The notes under the pieces are model-generated. The model was not told the DNA's origin and did not search any database. It saw only the letters and a program-made list of their open reading frames with translations. DNA of 64,000 nt from HGM13862 sp031553915 (GTDB taxonomy: Bacteria; Bacillota; Dehalobacteriia; UBA4068). Positions 17,906 to 27,061 of the stretch are shown here, one piece after another (position 1 is the first letter of the stretch; every line of letters starts with the position of its first letter). The DNA lies in assembly GCA_031553915.1 (NCBI GenBank), contig JAVBKT010000003.1, forward strand, positions 62,001 to 126,000. The letters are read 5' to 3'. A program made the translations under genes and the position numbers.

Positions 17906-20389
17906 TTATACGCCGCGATAAAGATGTCCTTTAGTATAGTCTTGAACCATGGTGGTGATACGTTGCTTGGCCTCGGCAAAATTCAGCTCATCGCCAACAG
18001 CTAAATGATAGCAGTTGAGTAAACGCTTGGCCTTCAGATCATCATAAAGACGCATATCCAGCAACAGGTGGCTAATCCCCGCTTTTTTGAGATTATCCAT
18101 CTCTTTGAGCAGGCAATGCTCACGGGAATTAAAAACATGCATTCTACAGGCCGGGTCAAAGCGCACCGGGAAAACAAAGCCTTTTTCATCACGCAGATGA
18201 TACTTGCGGCCTTTGTCCAGACAAGGACGCTTGCATAAACGCGGTTGCTTGTTGGCCATATCGCGCTCGCCAATCAGAGAACCCAAAGCGCAGGATTCGC
18301 TGACCATCAGCTGCAAGGCTCCCTGGGCAAAAACCTCCAGCTCCACGTCTTTTGTTTTCAGTGCCCTCATCTGATCTAAAGTCATTTCCGGCGAAAGACA
18401 GATGCGGCTTACTCCCTGCTTAGCAAGCATAACCGCCGAGAGACTATTAAAGCAATTGATGCCGCTGCCGACATAAATCCGCTCCTGCCAGCCTTCTTCT
18501 TTCAGCATGGCAATCTGGCTGAGATTATTAACTATCACCGCGGGGATAGCATAGTTTTTCCAGGCCGCTATTCTTTTGCGCCAGCCTTCTTCTTCCCGCG
18601 GCATGATGATCTGCGGCAAATATGGTATCAGCCGCGCCTTGTTTTTACCCATCTCCTCTGCCAGATGGCGGTAATCAATCAGGCTTCGGCCGACAAAGCC
18701 CATAGCGTCAAAATAAATATCCTTGATGCCGCATTGAGCCGCCAGCTTGGCCTGTGCTGGATCAGCGACCAGGGCCGCTAATTCCTGACCGCGTATCTTT
18801 TTATCTGTTTTCCCTTCCGGAAAACTGTTTTTGACTGCTTTGGCAAAACGCACCTGGTCAAACTGATGCATATCCTTTTGCTGCCGCTGATATAGCAAAT
18901 CATCCGTCAAAGCGCGGCGGCATTTATTCAAAACCGAAGACGGTATCATAATCCCTTTATCGATTTCACCGGTCACCTCGCCCAAGCTATAACCGGTATT
19001 ACCCAGGCGTCCCAGCTGCACTCTGACGCTGGTCATATCACTGGCGCTATTAATTGCTTTTTCCACTACATATTCGCTTTTGCTTTCGGAGCTATAGCCG
19101 TCTTCATCAAAAGCTTTAATGCTAATCGCCTCACCCAGCGTAGCGGAAACAACAAAATGCAGCGGTTTTTGCTGAAAATCGAGATAGGTGCTGCGGGCCG
19201 CCTCCATCAGTTGAAAATCAAAGATTTTGAAGACGCGGTCATTCTCTCTGCCGCCTGCTGCGGGGATTTCCACAATATCGCCAATTCTTCCCTGCTCGCA
19301 GGCGCTGCCGGCATAATACATTTCACTCACTGTCAGCGTTTCACCCTTACCGCTTTGCCATATCTCCAGCATATCGCCAAGATGCAAAGGCTGCACCAGC
19401 CTGATTTTGATGCGGCTGTTTTCCTTGCCGGCAATACGGCCAACCAATACGCCGCGGTTATTCGGCCTGCTATAGCTCATCAAGGACGCGCCGGGATTGC
19501 CATGCCAATAGCCCTGACAATGATCGCGGTTAAAAACTTGCAGCAGCTGCCGCAAACCATCAGGATCATTTTCCGCGCTGCTGCTTTCTTCCAGCTGGCG
19601 CAGGGCCTCGCTATAAAGACGGCAAACTGTTGCCACATATTCCGCTTTTTTCATCCGCCCTTCGATCTTCCATGAATCCATACCCACCTGATACAGCTCA
19701 TCCAGGCTTTCGTAGCCAATCAAATCCCGGGGGGAGAGCAAATAATTGCCTTTATGATTAAGCTGATACGGCTCACCATATTCATTGACAAAATTATAGG
19801 CCATGCGGCAAGGCTGGGCGCAGCGTCCGCGGTTACCGCTTCTGCCGCCGACCAAAGAAGAGAAAAGGCACTGGCCGCTATAGCAGACGCACAAAGCGCC
19901 ATGCACAAAGGTTTCAAGACCAATACCAGTGGCCCCGCGCAGCTGACGCATATCTGCCAGCGACAATTCCCTGGCAAGAATTACCCGTTCCAGCCCCATC
20001 TGCTCCAGCAGATTACAGCCGGCAGCATTATGAATGCTCATCTGGGTGCTGGCATGAACAGGCAAGTCCGGCAGCGCGCGCAGCAATAAGTCCAGCAAAC
20101 CTAAATCCTGCACAATGACAGCGTCAACACCGGCGCGGTATAATTCCGCCGCATAAAAGACAGCGCTCATCATCTCATCGTCGCTAACCAGAGTGTTGAC
20201 TGCGACATATATTTTCACATTCCAAAAATGAGCCAGCTGCACCGCGGCCCTAATCTCTTCCAGGGTAAAATTATCGGCAAAAGCACGGGCAGAAAAGGTC
20301 TTCCCGCCCAGATACACAGCCTTTGCTCCGCCTGCTATCGCGGCTTTTAATGACTCAGCGCTCCCTGCCGGAGCAAGTAATTCGGTCAT
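17906..20389 (-). CDS. U32-family protein, RlhA-like (probable 23S rRNA hydroxylase)
   Basis: 827 residues, longer than simple U32 proteins because of an added DUF3656-type C-terminal region. The U32 core is clear: MTELLAPAGSAESLKAAI, the VHASTQMSIHN barrel strand, ETFVHGALCVCYSGQCL and the cysteine set GNRGRCAQPCRMAYNF. A second U32-like half carries LEVFAQGALQLMVSESCALG and RLCKRPCLDKGRKYHLRDEK, again Cys-rich. Characterised members (RlhA, TrhP, UbiU/V) are prephenate- or Fe-S-dependent hydroxylases, not peptidases; the long architecture is that of RlhA, which makes 5-hydroxycytidine in 23S rRNA. Exact target is inference. GGAGAGG precedes the ATG, and the gene overlaps the nif3-like gene by 35 bp. 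Confidence 0.85.
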   Translation of the reverse strand: MTELLAPAGSAESLKAAIAGGAKAVYLGGKTFSARAFADNFTLEEIRAAVQLAHFWNVKIYVAVNTLVSDDEMMSAVFYAAELYRAGVDAVIVQDLGLLDLLLRALPDLPVHASTQMSIHNAAGCNLLEQMGLERVILARELSLADMRQLRGATGIGLETFVHGALCVCYSGQCLFSSLVGGRSGNRGRCAQPCRMAYNFVNEYGEPYQLNHKGNYLLSPRDLIGYESLDELYQVGMDSWKIEGRMKKAEYVATVCRLYSEALRQLEESSSAENDPDGLRQLLQVFNRDHCQGYWHGNPGASLMSYSRPNNRGVLVGRIAGKENSRIKIRLVQPLHLGDMLEIWQSGKGETLTVSEMYYAGSACEQGRIGDIVEIPAAGGRENDRVFKIFDFQLMEAARSTYLDFQQKPLHFVVSATLGEAISIKAFDEDGYSSESKSEYVVEKAINSASDMTSVRVQLGRLGNTGYSLGEVTGEIDKGIMIPSSVLNKCRRALTDDLLYQRQQKDMHQFDQVRFAKAVKNSFPEGKTDKKIRGQELAALVADPAQAKLAAQCGIKDIYFDAMGFVGRSLIDYRHLAEEMGKNKARLIPYLPQIIMPREEEGWRKRIAAWKNYAIPAVIVNNLSQIAMLKEEGWQERIYVGSGINCFNSLSAVMLAKQGVSRICLSPEMTLDQMRALKTKDVELEVFAQGALQLMVSESCALGSLIGERDMANKQPRLCKRPCLDKGRKYHLRDEKGFVFPVRFDPACRMHVFNSREHCLLKEMDNLKKAGISHLLLDMRLYDDLKAKRLLNCYHLAVGDELNFAEAKQRITTMVQDYTKGHLYRGV

Positions 20390-21362
20390 AATCCTCTCCT
20401 AAAGCTAATAAACTTCTATTCACACGGATCATGCCTGATATCGGCACAATCTCTATCCCTGCGTCCGCAAAACTATCCAATACCAGATTAATCCCCAGGC
20501 TATCAGAGGCCATATGTCCGGCAATAACCAGGTTCAAATGGCAGGATTTTGCCTCTTCAATGGCTTCTTTGCCAGCGTGCATACATAGCACAGTGCTAAT
20601 TCCCGCCTCACCAAGCAGGCGGTAATATTCTTTTGGACAGCTGGTGCCACCTGTCATATCGACAAAAACCTTTCCTACGCTGCGGTTTTTATTCCCTGAG
20701 ACAATCATCGGCGCATTATTGTCCATGGCTGCTGAGCTATATTCGGGGATATCCACTAAAATATCCAGCACATCAGACAAAGTCTCCGGTTCCTCATCCT
20801 GCATCATTGCCGTCAAATAGGCGTTGACCAAATTATCGCAAGGGGTATGCAGGCAAATCATCTTCAGCCCCAACAATTTGGCCACATCAACAGCACGGTT
20901 ATAGTTTCCTCCGCCAGTGCTGATTTTGACCTCTTCCGCCCTGCCTTCCAGCAAGGCTTCCGTAATATTGCGGGCAACGCCCACATTAGCCCAAGCGCCC
21001 GGCTGCAGCTGCATCACCTGATCAAGGGCAGCCAAAGCACGGCCCTTGGGGTGATGAGCAACCACCAGATCAATAGCTGCGCCAGCTTTATTCAAGGTAT
21101 CAGTCAAAAGTAGCTCCGGCGCTTCCATATCAATGCCGACAATAATTTTTTTTATTTCCGCATCTTCATCGCCGCAAAGAATCCTGCTGTCGGCATAGGG
21201 ATTCGTCAAAGAATCCAAATCAAAAAACTCTTTCTCTTTATTACTCAGGCGCTGATAGCTCTTGCGCGTCAAATTTAGCGCTTTTTCCACTCCGTCTTGA
21301 CCGCGCGGATCGCTATCAATACCCATTTGAATTGCTTGCTCGAAAAGCTCTCCTAATTTCAT
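20355..21362 (-). CDS. NIF3-like (NGG1p-interacting factor 3) family protein
   Basis: 335 residues. Start at 21362 has GGGAGG eight bases upstream; the ATG six bases earlier is too close. The NIF3 fold is visible: IIVGIDMEAPELLLTDTLNK, the metal-binding VVAHHPKGRA, then VAKLLGLKMICLHTPCDN and the C-terminal VIAGHMASDSLGIN. His residues in AHHP, LHTP and GHMAS are the expected metal ligands. It is the longer bacterial variant with an insert between the halves. Cellular role is not settled for the family; GTP cyclohydrolase and scaffold functions have been suggested. Cotranscribed with zapA upstream and U32 and mutS2 downstream. Confidence 0.85.
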   Translation of the reverse strand: MKLGELFEQAIQMGIDSDPRGQDGVEKALNLTRKSYQRLSNKEKEFFDLDSLTNPYADSRILCGDEDAEIKKIIVGIDMEAPELLLTDTLNKAGAAIDLVVAHHPKGRALAALDQVMQLQPGAWANVGVARNITEALLEGRAEEVKISTGGGNYNRAVDVAKLLGLKMICLHTPCDNLVNAYLTAMMQDEEPETLSDVLDILVDIPEYSSAAMDNNAPMIVSGNKNRSVGKVFVDMTGGTSCPKEYYRLLGEAGISTVLCMHAGKEAIEEAKSCHLNLVIAGHMASDSLGINLVLDSFADAGIEIVPISGMIRVNRSLLALGEDYDRITCSGRER

Positions 21363-21445
21363 ACCCATACCCTCCCAAGGTGACAAAACAATATCCCCGG
21401 GATATATTCTCCCGGGTGCGAACCCATATTTATTTCTGTGATCCT

Positions 21446-21709
21446 CTAGAACAGTGTGTCTGCGCCGACATTAGCCTCACCTGCAAAGGCAGCATATTCA
21501 TCCTTCAAATCCAGCAGCTGCTCGGAAAGCTGTAAGGCAGCCAAGGTAGCAGCGCGCGCCTGGGAATAATAAGGTGCAGCCGTACGAATGGCCTGGATCT
21601 TCTCTTCTACTGTTCTGATGATGGTCTCCATCCTCTCTTTGCTTATATCACCGCGCAAAGTATAGTCAATACCATCCAGACGAAAACGGAGAAAATTATT
21701 ATCTGCCAA
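21446..21709 (-). CDS. zapA: Cell division protein ZapA-like
   Basis: 87 residues. ZapA binds FtsZ filaments and bundles them at the division site. The short globular head (FLRFRLDGIDYTLRGDI) is followed by a helical stretch, ERMETIIRTVEEKIQAI, and a coiled coil (LAALQLSEQLLDLKDEYAAF), the expected design. Its place between pheT and the mutS2 cluster is the common Firmicutes order and supports the call. A lone end of the palindromic element sits just upstream, between pheT and zapA. Confidence 0.88.
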   Translation of the reverse strand: MADNNFLRFRLDGIDYTLRGDISKERMETIIRTVEEKIQAIRTAAPYYSQARAATLAALQLSEQLLDLKDEYAAFAGEANVGADTLF

Positions 21710-21749
21710 GGTTGCTACCTCCTTTTGTCTACCTGCCGTAAATATCTTC

Positions 21750-21780
21750 CCTAGCCATTAGGGATGCGAACTCATGCGCC
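21750..21780 (-). repeat. Lone terminal repeat of the palindromic element
   Basis: The sequence CTAGCCATTAGGGATGCGAA and the next ten bases match the left end of the element at 60777 with one difference, and continue weakly for about ten more bases up to the pheT stop codon. No second end or internal part is present. Read on the minus strand it looks like the right end (CCCTAATGGCTAGG) of an element placed directly after pheT. Confidence 0.8.
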
Positions 21781-21791
21781 CTGGGCGGCGG

Positions 21792-24215
21792 CTAGCGCAG
21801 CAGATAATTATATTTATCCGCCAAGGTCTTCACAATAGCATCAAAAGCCTGATCAACTTCTTTATCAGTCAGTGTTCCCTGTTCGCTCTGGAATAAAAGC
21901 GCATAGGCAAGAGAGCGTTTTCCTGCCGGAATTGGCGCCTGGTCATAAAGGTCAAATAATTTCACCTGCTGCAAAAATTCGCCGCCGGCCGCGCAAATAG
22001 CCTCGGCAATGGCGCTTTGCGGAATTTCATCACTGCCAATAAGCGCAATGTCACGGGTAGACGCCGGATAGCGTGGCAAATCATGCTTGCGGTTTGCTAA
22101 GCTCAACGCTGCCATCAGCAATGGCGTAACCGATAGTTCCGCTACTATAGTTCTCCCTGCCAGCTGATAATTTTCCGCAACAGCAGGATGCAGCTCGCCG
22201 ATCAGGCCCACTGACAAACCATCAAGCAAGATGGCGGCGGCACGGCCCGGGTGCAAATAGTCCTCGCTTGATCTGGCAAAATCAAATTTGAGCCCAAGCT
22301 TGGCAGCAATATATTCAACCATACCCTTCAGCGTAAAATAATCATAGGCCTTGGCTTTCTCCTGCCAGCCAGGCTCAGGAGCGCCGGTAACAAGCAGCGA
22401 AAGTGTAAGAATTTCTGTGGGCTGCGTTTTATCTGCATCCTCAGCTGCCGGAGCAAAAATATTACCAAGCTCAAAAAGCCGGATATCCAAATTGCGGCGG
22501 GATAAATTTCTCTCTGCCGCGTGCAGCAAGCCCGGCAAAAGACTTTGGCGCATGATGGACTGTTCTTCTGAGAGCGGGTTGCTGACAGCAAGGTTGGTCC
22601 GCCAAGCGTGTTTGGGGTTCAGCTGCAGCAAATCAGCTTCTTTGGGGTCAATAAAGCTATAATTGACCGTTTCATTGAGCCCGGCAAAGACGCAGATATT
22701 CTTCAGCTGCCGCAACAGCTCCTGTGTATCGCTTCTGCCGCCGATGGTATTGTTCTGTGGCAGGGTTTTGGGGATAGTGTCATAGCCCTGCAGTCTCGCT
22801 ACTTCTTCAATCAGGTCCACTTCCAGAGTAATATCCTGCCTATAGCTGGGAACGCTGACCAAAATTGCCGCATCCCCCGCCTCGGCAAGGCCAAAGCCAA
22901 GGGAGGCTATGGTGTCCTTGATCACCTTTGTCGCATAGGCGGTGCCCAACATATCATTGACTCTGGCAGTACGCAGCAGTATCTTCTTTTCTTCCGGCAG
23001 AGGGCTACACACATCCACCGCGCCCGCGCAAGCGACACCGCCGCAATACTTGACCAGCAGCTGCGCCGCGCGTTTGGCTGCCGCATCGCAGTTGCTCATG
23101 TCAACGCCTTTTTCAAAGCGCATAGACGATTCTGAAGGTATGCCTAAAGCGCGGGAGGTACGCCGGATCAACAGCGGATTAAAGGCCGCGGACTCAATCA
23201 AAACATCCGTGGTATCGGTAGTTACTTCCGTATCCATGCCGCCCATCACGCCGGCAATACAAACAGGTCCTTCGCCATCGCAAATCAAAATTTCCCCGCC
23301 TTTGAACTGGCGGTCTTTGCCGTCTAAGGTCTGCATGGTTTCGCCTGTCTTAGCGGCGCGAACCATGATTTGCTGCCCTCTGAGCTTCTGATAATCAAAG
23401 GTATGCAGCGGCTGATTCATCTCCAGCATCACAAAGTTGCTGATATCAACAACATTATTAATCGAACGCATACCGGCCGCGCGCAGATAATTTTGCATCC
23501 ATAATGGCGAGGAGCCGATTTTAACCCCTTTGACCAGTCGGGCGTCATAACGCGGGCATAAAGCCTCATCCTCAACCGTGATATAGATGCAGCCGCTGAT
23601 ATCTTCGCCCTTTTCCGCATAGCTAAGCTCCGGATATTTGACTTGCTTACCAATATAAGCGGCAGCTTCACGAGCCAGATTGAGCATGCCCAGGCAATCG
23701 CTGCGGTTGGGTGTCAGCTCGATCAGCAACACTTCATCATGCAGATTGAGCGCGTCGACAATATCCATGCCCAGCGGCGGGTTAGCTTGATCAAGCAAAG
23801 CATTCAATTCCCAAATCCCGCTATGGTCATCGCTGAGCCCCAGTTCTTTCTGCGAACACAGCATCCCCTGGGAGACGATGCCAAAGGTCTTTTTGGCGGA
23901 GATGGCAAACCCCTCGGGCAAGATAGCGCCCACCGTAGCGCAAGCTACCAGCAGCCCGGCTCTGGCATTAGGCGCGCCGCAGATAATATCCAGCGCTTCC
24001 GCGCCGCCAATATCAACCTGGCATAGCTGCAAATGGTCACTGTTTTCTACCTTGGCGCAGGAGATAATTTTGGCAACAACTATTTTATCCAGATTATCGC
24101 CAATAGTAATCACTTCATCATATTCCAAACCTGCCGCAGTATAGCGGCGCGCTAATTCTTCAGCAGGCAAATCAATATCCAAATAAGTTTTCAGCCAATT
24201 ATATGAAACGCGCAT
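21792..24215 (-). CDS. pheT: Phenylalanine-tRNA ligase beta subunit
   Basis: 807 residues, full length. It forms the alpha2-beta2 enzyme that charges tRNA-Phe; the beta subunit binds tRNA and edits mischarged Tyr. Domains in order: MRVSYNWLKTYLDIDLPAEE start, an OB-fold tRNA-binding domain (KIVVAKIISCAKVENSDHLQ), the B3/B4 editing domain (ELTPNRSDCLGMLNLAREAA), B5 (ILLRTARVNDMLGT), a catalytic-like core and the C-terminal FDX-ACB anticodon-binding domain (RYPASTRDIALIGSDEIPQS). It lies 60 bp after pheS. Its TAG stop abuts the lone repeat end at 21750-21780. Confidence 0.97.
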   Translation of the reverse strand: MRVSYNWLKTYLDIDLPAEELARRYTAAGLEYDEVITIGDNLDKIVVAKIISCAKVENSDHLQLCQVDIGGAEALDIICGAPNARAGLLVACATVGAILPEGFAISAKKTFGIVSQGMLCSQKELGLSDDHSGIWELNALLDQANPPLGMDIVDALNLHDEVLLIELTPNRSDCLGMLNLAREAAAYIGKQVKYPELSYAEKGEDISGCIYITVEDEALCPRYDARLVKGVKIGSSPLWMQNYLRAAGMRSINNVVDISNFVMLEMNQPLHTFDYQKLRGQQIMVRAAKTGETMQTLDGKDRQFKGGEILICDGEGPVCIAGVMGGMDTEVTTDTTDVLIESAAFNPLLIRRTSRALGIPSESSMRFEKGVDMSNCDAAAKRAAQLLVKYCGGVACAGAVDVCSPLPEEKKILLRTARVNDMLGTAYATKVIKDTIASLGFGLAEAGDAAILVSVPSYRQDITLEVDLIEEVARLQGYDTIPKTLPQNNTIGGRSDTQELLRQLKNICVFAGLNETVNYSFIDPKEADLLQLNPKHAWRTNLAVSNPLSEEQSIMRQSLLPGLLHAAERNLSRRNLDIRLFELGNIFAPAAEDADKTQPTEILTLSLLVTGAPEPGWQEKAKAYDYFTLKGMVEYIAAKLGLKFDFARSSEDYLHPGRAAAILLDGLSVGLIGELHPAVAENYQLAGRTIVAELSVTPLLMAALSLANRKHDLPRYPASTRDIALIGSDEIPQSAIAEAICAAGGEFLQQVKLFDLYDQAPIPAGKRSLAYALLFQSEQGTLTDKEVDQAFDAIVKTLADKYNYLLR

Positions 24216-24275
24216 CTTCTTTCCTCCGAATAGTGCTGTTTATAATGTGTTGTATTGTTTTACAGGTTGTTACTT

Positions 24276-25298
24276 TTAAAAACTATTCAAAAAGCGGATG
24301 TCATTATCGAAAAGCAGGCGCATATCATTAATGGCATATTTCAGCATCGCTACTCTTTCTACACCCATGCCAAAAGCAAAACCGGAGCATATCTCCGGAT
24401 CATAGCCGGACATCGACAGCACTCTGGGGTGTACCACGCCAGAGCCTAAAATCTCAATCCAGCCGCTGCCCTTACACAGCCGGCAACCGGCGCCGCCGCA
24501 ATTAAAGCAGCTGATATCGACCTCAGCGGAAGGTTCAGTGAAAGGGAAATAGCTGGGGCGCATGCGGATTTCCCGCTGCTCGCCAAACATTTTTCTGGCA
24601 AAAGCAAGCAAAGTGCCGGAAAGATCGCTAAAAGTGATTCTGTCATCAATAACCAGCCCCTCTACCTGATGAAACATCGGCGAATGGGTGGCGTCATCAT
24701 CACGGCGGTAAACAACGCCGGGGGAGATAATTTTGACCGGCAGCTTACCTTCCATCCTCTCCATCGTGCGTATCTGCACTGGCGAGGTATGTGTGCGCAG
24801 CACCATCTTCTCGCTAAAATAAAAGCTGTCCTGCATATCCCGTGCCGGATGCTCCGGCGGCAAATTCAGGGCCTCAAAATTATAATAATCATATTCCACC
24901 TGCGGGCCTTCGGCAATGCTGTAGCCCATACCGATAAAAATGTCTTCTATCTGCTCCTGCACCAAAGAGATTATATGTCTGCTGCCGCACGGCAAAGCAG
25001 CCCCGGGCAGAGTAATATCAATCGTCTCGCTGGAAAGCGCCGCAGCGGTTTCCGCAGCCTTAAACTGCGCCATCCGCGCAAAAATAGCTTCTTCCACGGC
25101 GTTTTTGGTGGTGTTGACAGCCTGGCCCAGCAAGGGCCTTTCTTCTGCCGATACTTGTCCCATTTGGCGGGAGACTGCCGTGATCTCTCCCTTTTTGCCT
25201 AGATAGGCAATTTTGATTTGGCTTATTTGCTCGGCATCTGCGGCTGCACTGATGGCAGCTAAGGCTCTGGCCTCAATTTCTTGCAACTGTTCCAGCAT
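24276..25298 (-). CDS. pheS: Phenylalanine-tRNA ligase alpha subunit
   Basis: 340 residues, catalytic subunit. Start at 25298 (second ATG of an ATGATG pair) lies six bases after GGAGG; the first ATG is only three bases away. The longer reading to 25412 runs through a hairpin and is rejected. Helical N-terminus, then class II motifs: GSRHIISLVQEQIEDIFIGM, motif 2 with YRRDDDATHSPMFHQVEGLV, and motif 3 FAFGMGVERVAML. A four-Cys zinc-like knot CFNCGGAGCRLC lies between motifs 2 and 3, as in many bacterial PheS. Upstream are a hairpin with a T-rich tail and a tiny yqzL-like gene, so expression may be set by read-through. Confidence 0.97.
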   Translation of the reverse strand: MLEQLQEIEARALAAISAAADAEQISQIKIAYLGKKGEITAVSRQMGQVSAEERPLLGQAVNTTKNAVEEAIFARMAQFKAAETAAALSSETIDITLPGAALPCGSRHIISLVQEQIEDIFIGMGYSIAEGPQVEYDYYNFEALNLPPEHPARDMQDSFYFSEKMVLRTHTSPVQIRTMERMEGKLPVKIISPGVVYRRDDDATHSPMFHQVEGLVIDDRITFSDLSGTLLAFARKMFGEQREIRMRPSYFPFTEPSAEVDISCFNCGGAGCRLCKGSGWIEILGSGVVHPRVLSMSGYDPEICSGFAFGMGVERVAMLKYAINDMRLLFDNDIRFLNSF

Positions 25299-25351
25299 CA
25301 TTGACCTCCAATGTATATCGATATTTCGCAGCAAAAGGCTGAGGATTATCT

Positions 25352-25395
25352 TTGGCAAAAAGAACAAATGCCTTTCATCAACCACGACGAAAGGC
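25352..25395 (-). terminator. Terminator-like hairpin between yqzL-like gene and pheS
   Basis: On the minus strand GCCTTTCGTC pairs with GATGAAAGGC and is followed by TTTGTTCTTTTT. It lies 54 bp ahead of pheS. No T-box sequence (consensus GGUGGNACCGCG) is present, so this is either a plain partial terminator or an attenuator of another type. Confidence 0.6.
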
Positions 25396-25428
25396 AAAAC
25401 CAAGACAGACAAAAAACATTAGCCCGGA

Positions 25429-25521
25429 CTATGGCAAGATAACCCTGCGGTAAATAATATATGCGGCTATAGACCCAGTCTGTTCAAAAATCTTCCAAAA
25501 GGCATTAGCATTGACTGTCAT
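25429..25521 (-). CDS. YqzL-like micro-protein
   Basis: 30 residues, starting MTVNANAFWKIFEQTGSIAA. The pattern F-W-K-x-F-x-Q-T-G-x-x-x-x-Y matches the small YqzL family of Bacillota, whose members are about 45 residues or shorter and of unknown function. A promoter (TTGTAT, 17 bp, TATAAT) lies 36 bp upstream and AAAGGTAG precedes the ATG. It is encoded between the rRNA/tRNA methyltransferase gene and pheS. It contains only two Phe codons, not in tandem, so it does not look like a Phe-responsive leader peptide. Assignment is by remembered family pattern. Confidence 0.6.
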   Translation of the reverse strand: MTVNANAFWKIFEQTGSIAAYIIYRRVILP

Positions 25522-25556
25522 CGGCGCACTACCTTTCGCTATTTGATATTAAAATA

Positions 25557-25585
25557 ATTATAACATAAGAACTGTCGCTATACAA
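25557..25585 (-). promoter_or_regulatory. Promoter for yqzL-like / pheST
   Basis: On the minus strand TTGTAT (25580-25585), 17-bp spacer, TATAAT (25557-25562). It lies just past the end of the trmH-like gene. Confidence 0.65.
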
Positions 25586-25591
25586 GGCGAT

Positions 25592-26374
25592 TTAATCGTT
25601 TTCAGCAAAAAAACTTTGGTAAAATAACACGGTGGCCGCGGCCGCAACATTGAGCGATTCCGCTCCCGCGCGCATCGGCAGGCAAATGCTTTGATCTGCC
25701 CTTTCCCGCCAAAAGGCGGATACCCCCTTGGCCTCAGAACCAAGCACCCACAGATGCTCTTGCTGCAAGCCTTGTCCCAGCTCGCGGATATCCGTGCCGT
25801 CAGCTGCGGTTATATAAATTTTTCTTCCCTGTGTCAGCTGTAGGGCAGCAGCATCGCTTTCTGCCCGGTATATTGGCAAGCGAAACAAGGCGCCCATGGC
25901 TGCGCGCACCACCTTGGGATTATATAAATCCGCACATTTGGGCGTCAGGATTAAGGCCCGGACATTGGCTGCATAGGCGCTGCGGATAATTGCGCCCAGA
26001 TTACCGGGATCAGCAATACCGTCGCACAAGGCATAGCAATGCCCCTTTGCCGGTAAAGGTTGAGGCTGCGGCAGGGCAGCAACCAAGGCAATGCCCTGGG
26101 TATGTTCTGTAGCGCTGACGCCGGCCAAAAGATCAGCCGGCACTTGATATAGCGGCACTTGCTGCTGCTCCAGCTGCTGAGCCAAGAGCATAATCCTGTC
26201 ATCAGCAGTATTCGCAACCAGAGCAAAGCGAATCTCCAGGCCGCAGTTTACCGCTTCTTCCGAGAGGCGTATTCCTTCGATCAGAAAACAACTGCTGCTC
26301 TCTCTGCCCTTTTTCTGATGTAGAGAGCGGGCCAGCTTCAAATATTGATTATCTTTTGAGCTAATGCTGTTCAT
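25592..26374 (-). CDS. SpoU/TrmH-family RNA 2'-O-methyltransferase
   Basis: 260 residues. Start at 26374 follows GGAG by five bases; the GTG six bases earlier lies inside that site. The N-terminal substrate-binding part (SSKDNQYLKLARSLHQKKGR, CFLIEGIRLSEEAV) is the L30e-like module. The trefoil-knot SAM-binding motifs are intact: motif 1 DGIADPGNLGAIIRSAYA, motif 2 LWVLGSEAKGVS and motif 3 ICLPMRAGAESLNVAAAATV. It methylates a ribose in rRNA or tRNA; the target is not readable. Position between rplT and pheS is common for this subfamily in Firmicutes. Confidence 0.92.
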   Translation of the reverse strand: MNSISSKDNQYLKLARSLHQKKGRESSSCFLIEGIRLSEEAVNCGLEIRFALVANTADDRIMLLAQQLEQQQVPLYQVPADLLAGVSATEHTQGIALVAALPQPQPLPAKGHCYALCDGIADPGNLGAIIRSAYAANVRALILTPKCADLYNPKVVRAAMGALFRLPIYRAESDAAALQLTQGRKIYITAADGTDIRELGQGLQQEHLWVLGSEAKGVSAFWRERADQSICLPMRAGAESLNVAAAATVLFYQSFFAEND

Positions 26375-26425
26375 CTGCACTCCTAAAAAAAGACCGGCCT
26401 CAGCCGGTCTTTGATCATTGCGAAT

Positions 26426-26779
26426 TTAAAGATTAGCTTTTGCTACCTCGGCAAATTGGCTAAAAGCAGCAGCATCGCTGATGGCCAGCTCAGCCAAAAC
26501 CTTGCGGTTGACTTCAACGCCGGCGTTTTTCAAGCCATGCACCATGGTGCTATAGCTCATACCATTCATTCTGGCAGCGGCATTAATGCGGGTGATCCAC
26601 AGCTTGCGAAAATCACCTTTCTTTTTGCGGCGGTGGGCAAAAGCATAATACATTGAATGGAGCAGCTGTTCATTAGCTACCCGGTACAGTTTAGAATTTG
26701 AGGCGCGGTAACCTTTCGCCAGTTTTAATACTTTTTTATGCCGTGCATGACGGGCATTCCCTCTTTTTACTCTGGTCAT
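26426..26779 (-). CDS. rplT: Large ribosomal subunit protein bL20
   Basis: 117 residues, the standard length. It starts MTRVKRGNARHARHKKVLK, the rRNA-binding basic tail, and includes YRVANEQLLHSMYYAFAHRR and LWITRINAAARMNGMSYS, all characteristic of L20. It is an early assembly protein and, in Bacillus, the autoregulator of this operon through the infC leader. Third gene of infC-rpmI-rplT. Confidence 0.98.
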   Translation of the reverse strand: MTRVKRGNARHARHKKVLKLAKGYRASNSKLYRVANEQLLHSMYYAFAHRRKKKGDFRKLWITRINAAARMNGMSYSTMVHGLKNAGVEVNRKVLAELAISDAAAFSQFAEVAKANL

Positions 26780-26835
26780 TTTATCCTATCTCCTTACAAG
26801 TGAATTTCATGGTTGTCACAAATGTGCCTTTTGCC

Positions 26836-27033
26836 TTAGGCATAAGGCAAAAGCTTAGCTAAACGGCCTTCGTCAGCACTGCCAACTACTGCGTCTTTAC
26901 GCAAATGGCGTTTCTGCTTTGGGCTTTTGCAAGCAAATTTATGGCTGGCATAAGCATGGCTGCGCTTAAATTTACCGGTACCGGTGATTTTGATTCTTTT
27001 CGCAGTACCGCGATGTGTTTTCATTTTAGGCAT
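26836..27033 (-). CDS. rpmI: Large ribosomal subunit protein bL35
   Basis: 65 residues. The sequence begins MPKMKTHRGTAKRIKITGTG, the L35 signature, and is strongly basic. It lies between infC and rplT with short spacers, the usual operon order. It is a structural protein of the 50S subunit with no catalytic role. Confidence 0.98.
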   Translation of the reverse strand: MPKMKTHRGTAKRIKITGTGKFKRSHAYASHKFACKSPKQKRHLRKDAVVGSADEGRLAKLLPYA

Positions 27034-27061
27034 TCTTTTCCCTCATTTCTTTGCAAAAATT

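Noticed and set aside
8564..25412. Long plus-strand frames across addAB, mutS2, pheST and their neighbours
   Set aside because: They lie antisense to well-recognised genes, lack ribosome-binding sites and read as low-complexity shadows.
25300..25560. T-box riboswitch before pheST
   Set aside because: The leader has a hairpin and T-rich tail but no T-box consensus, specifier loop or stem I pattern.
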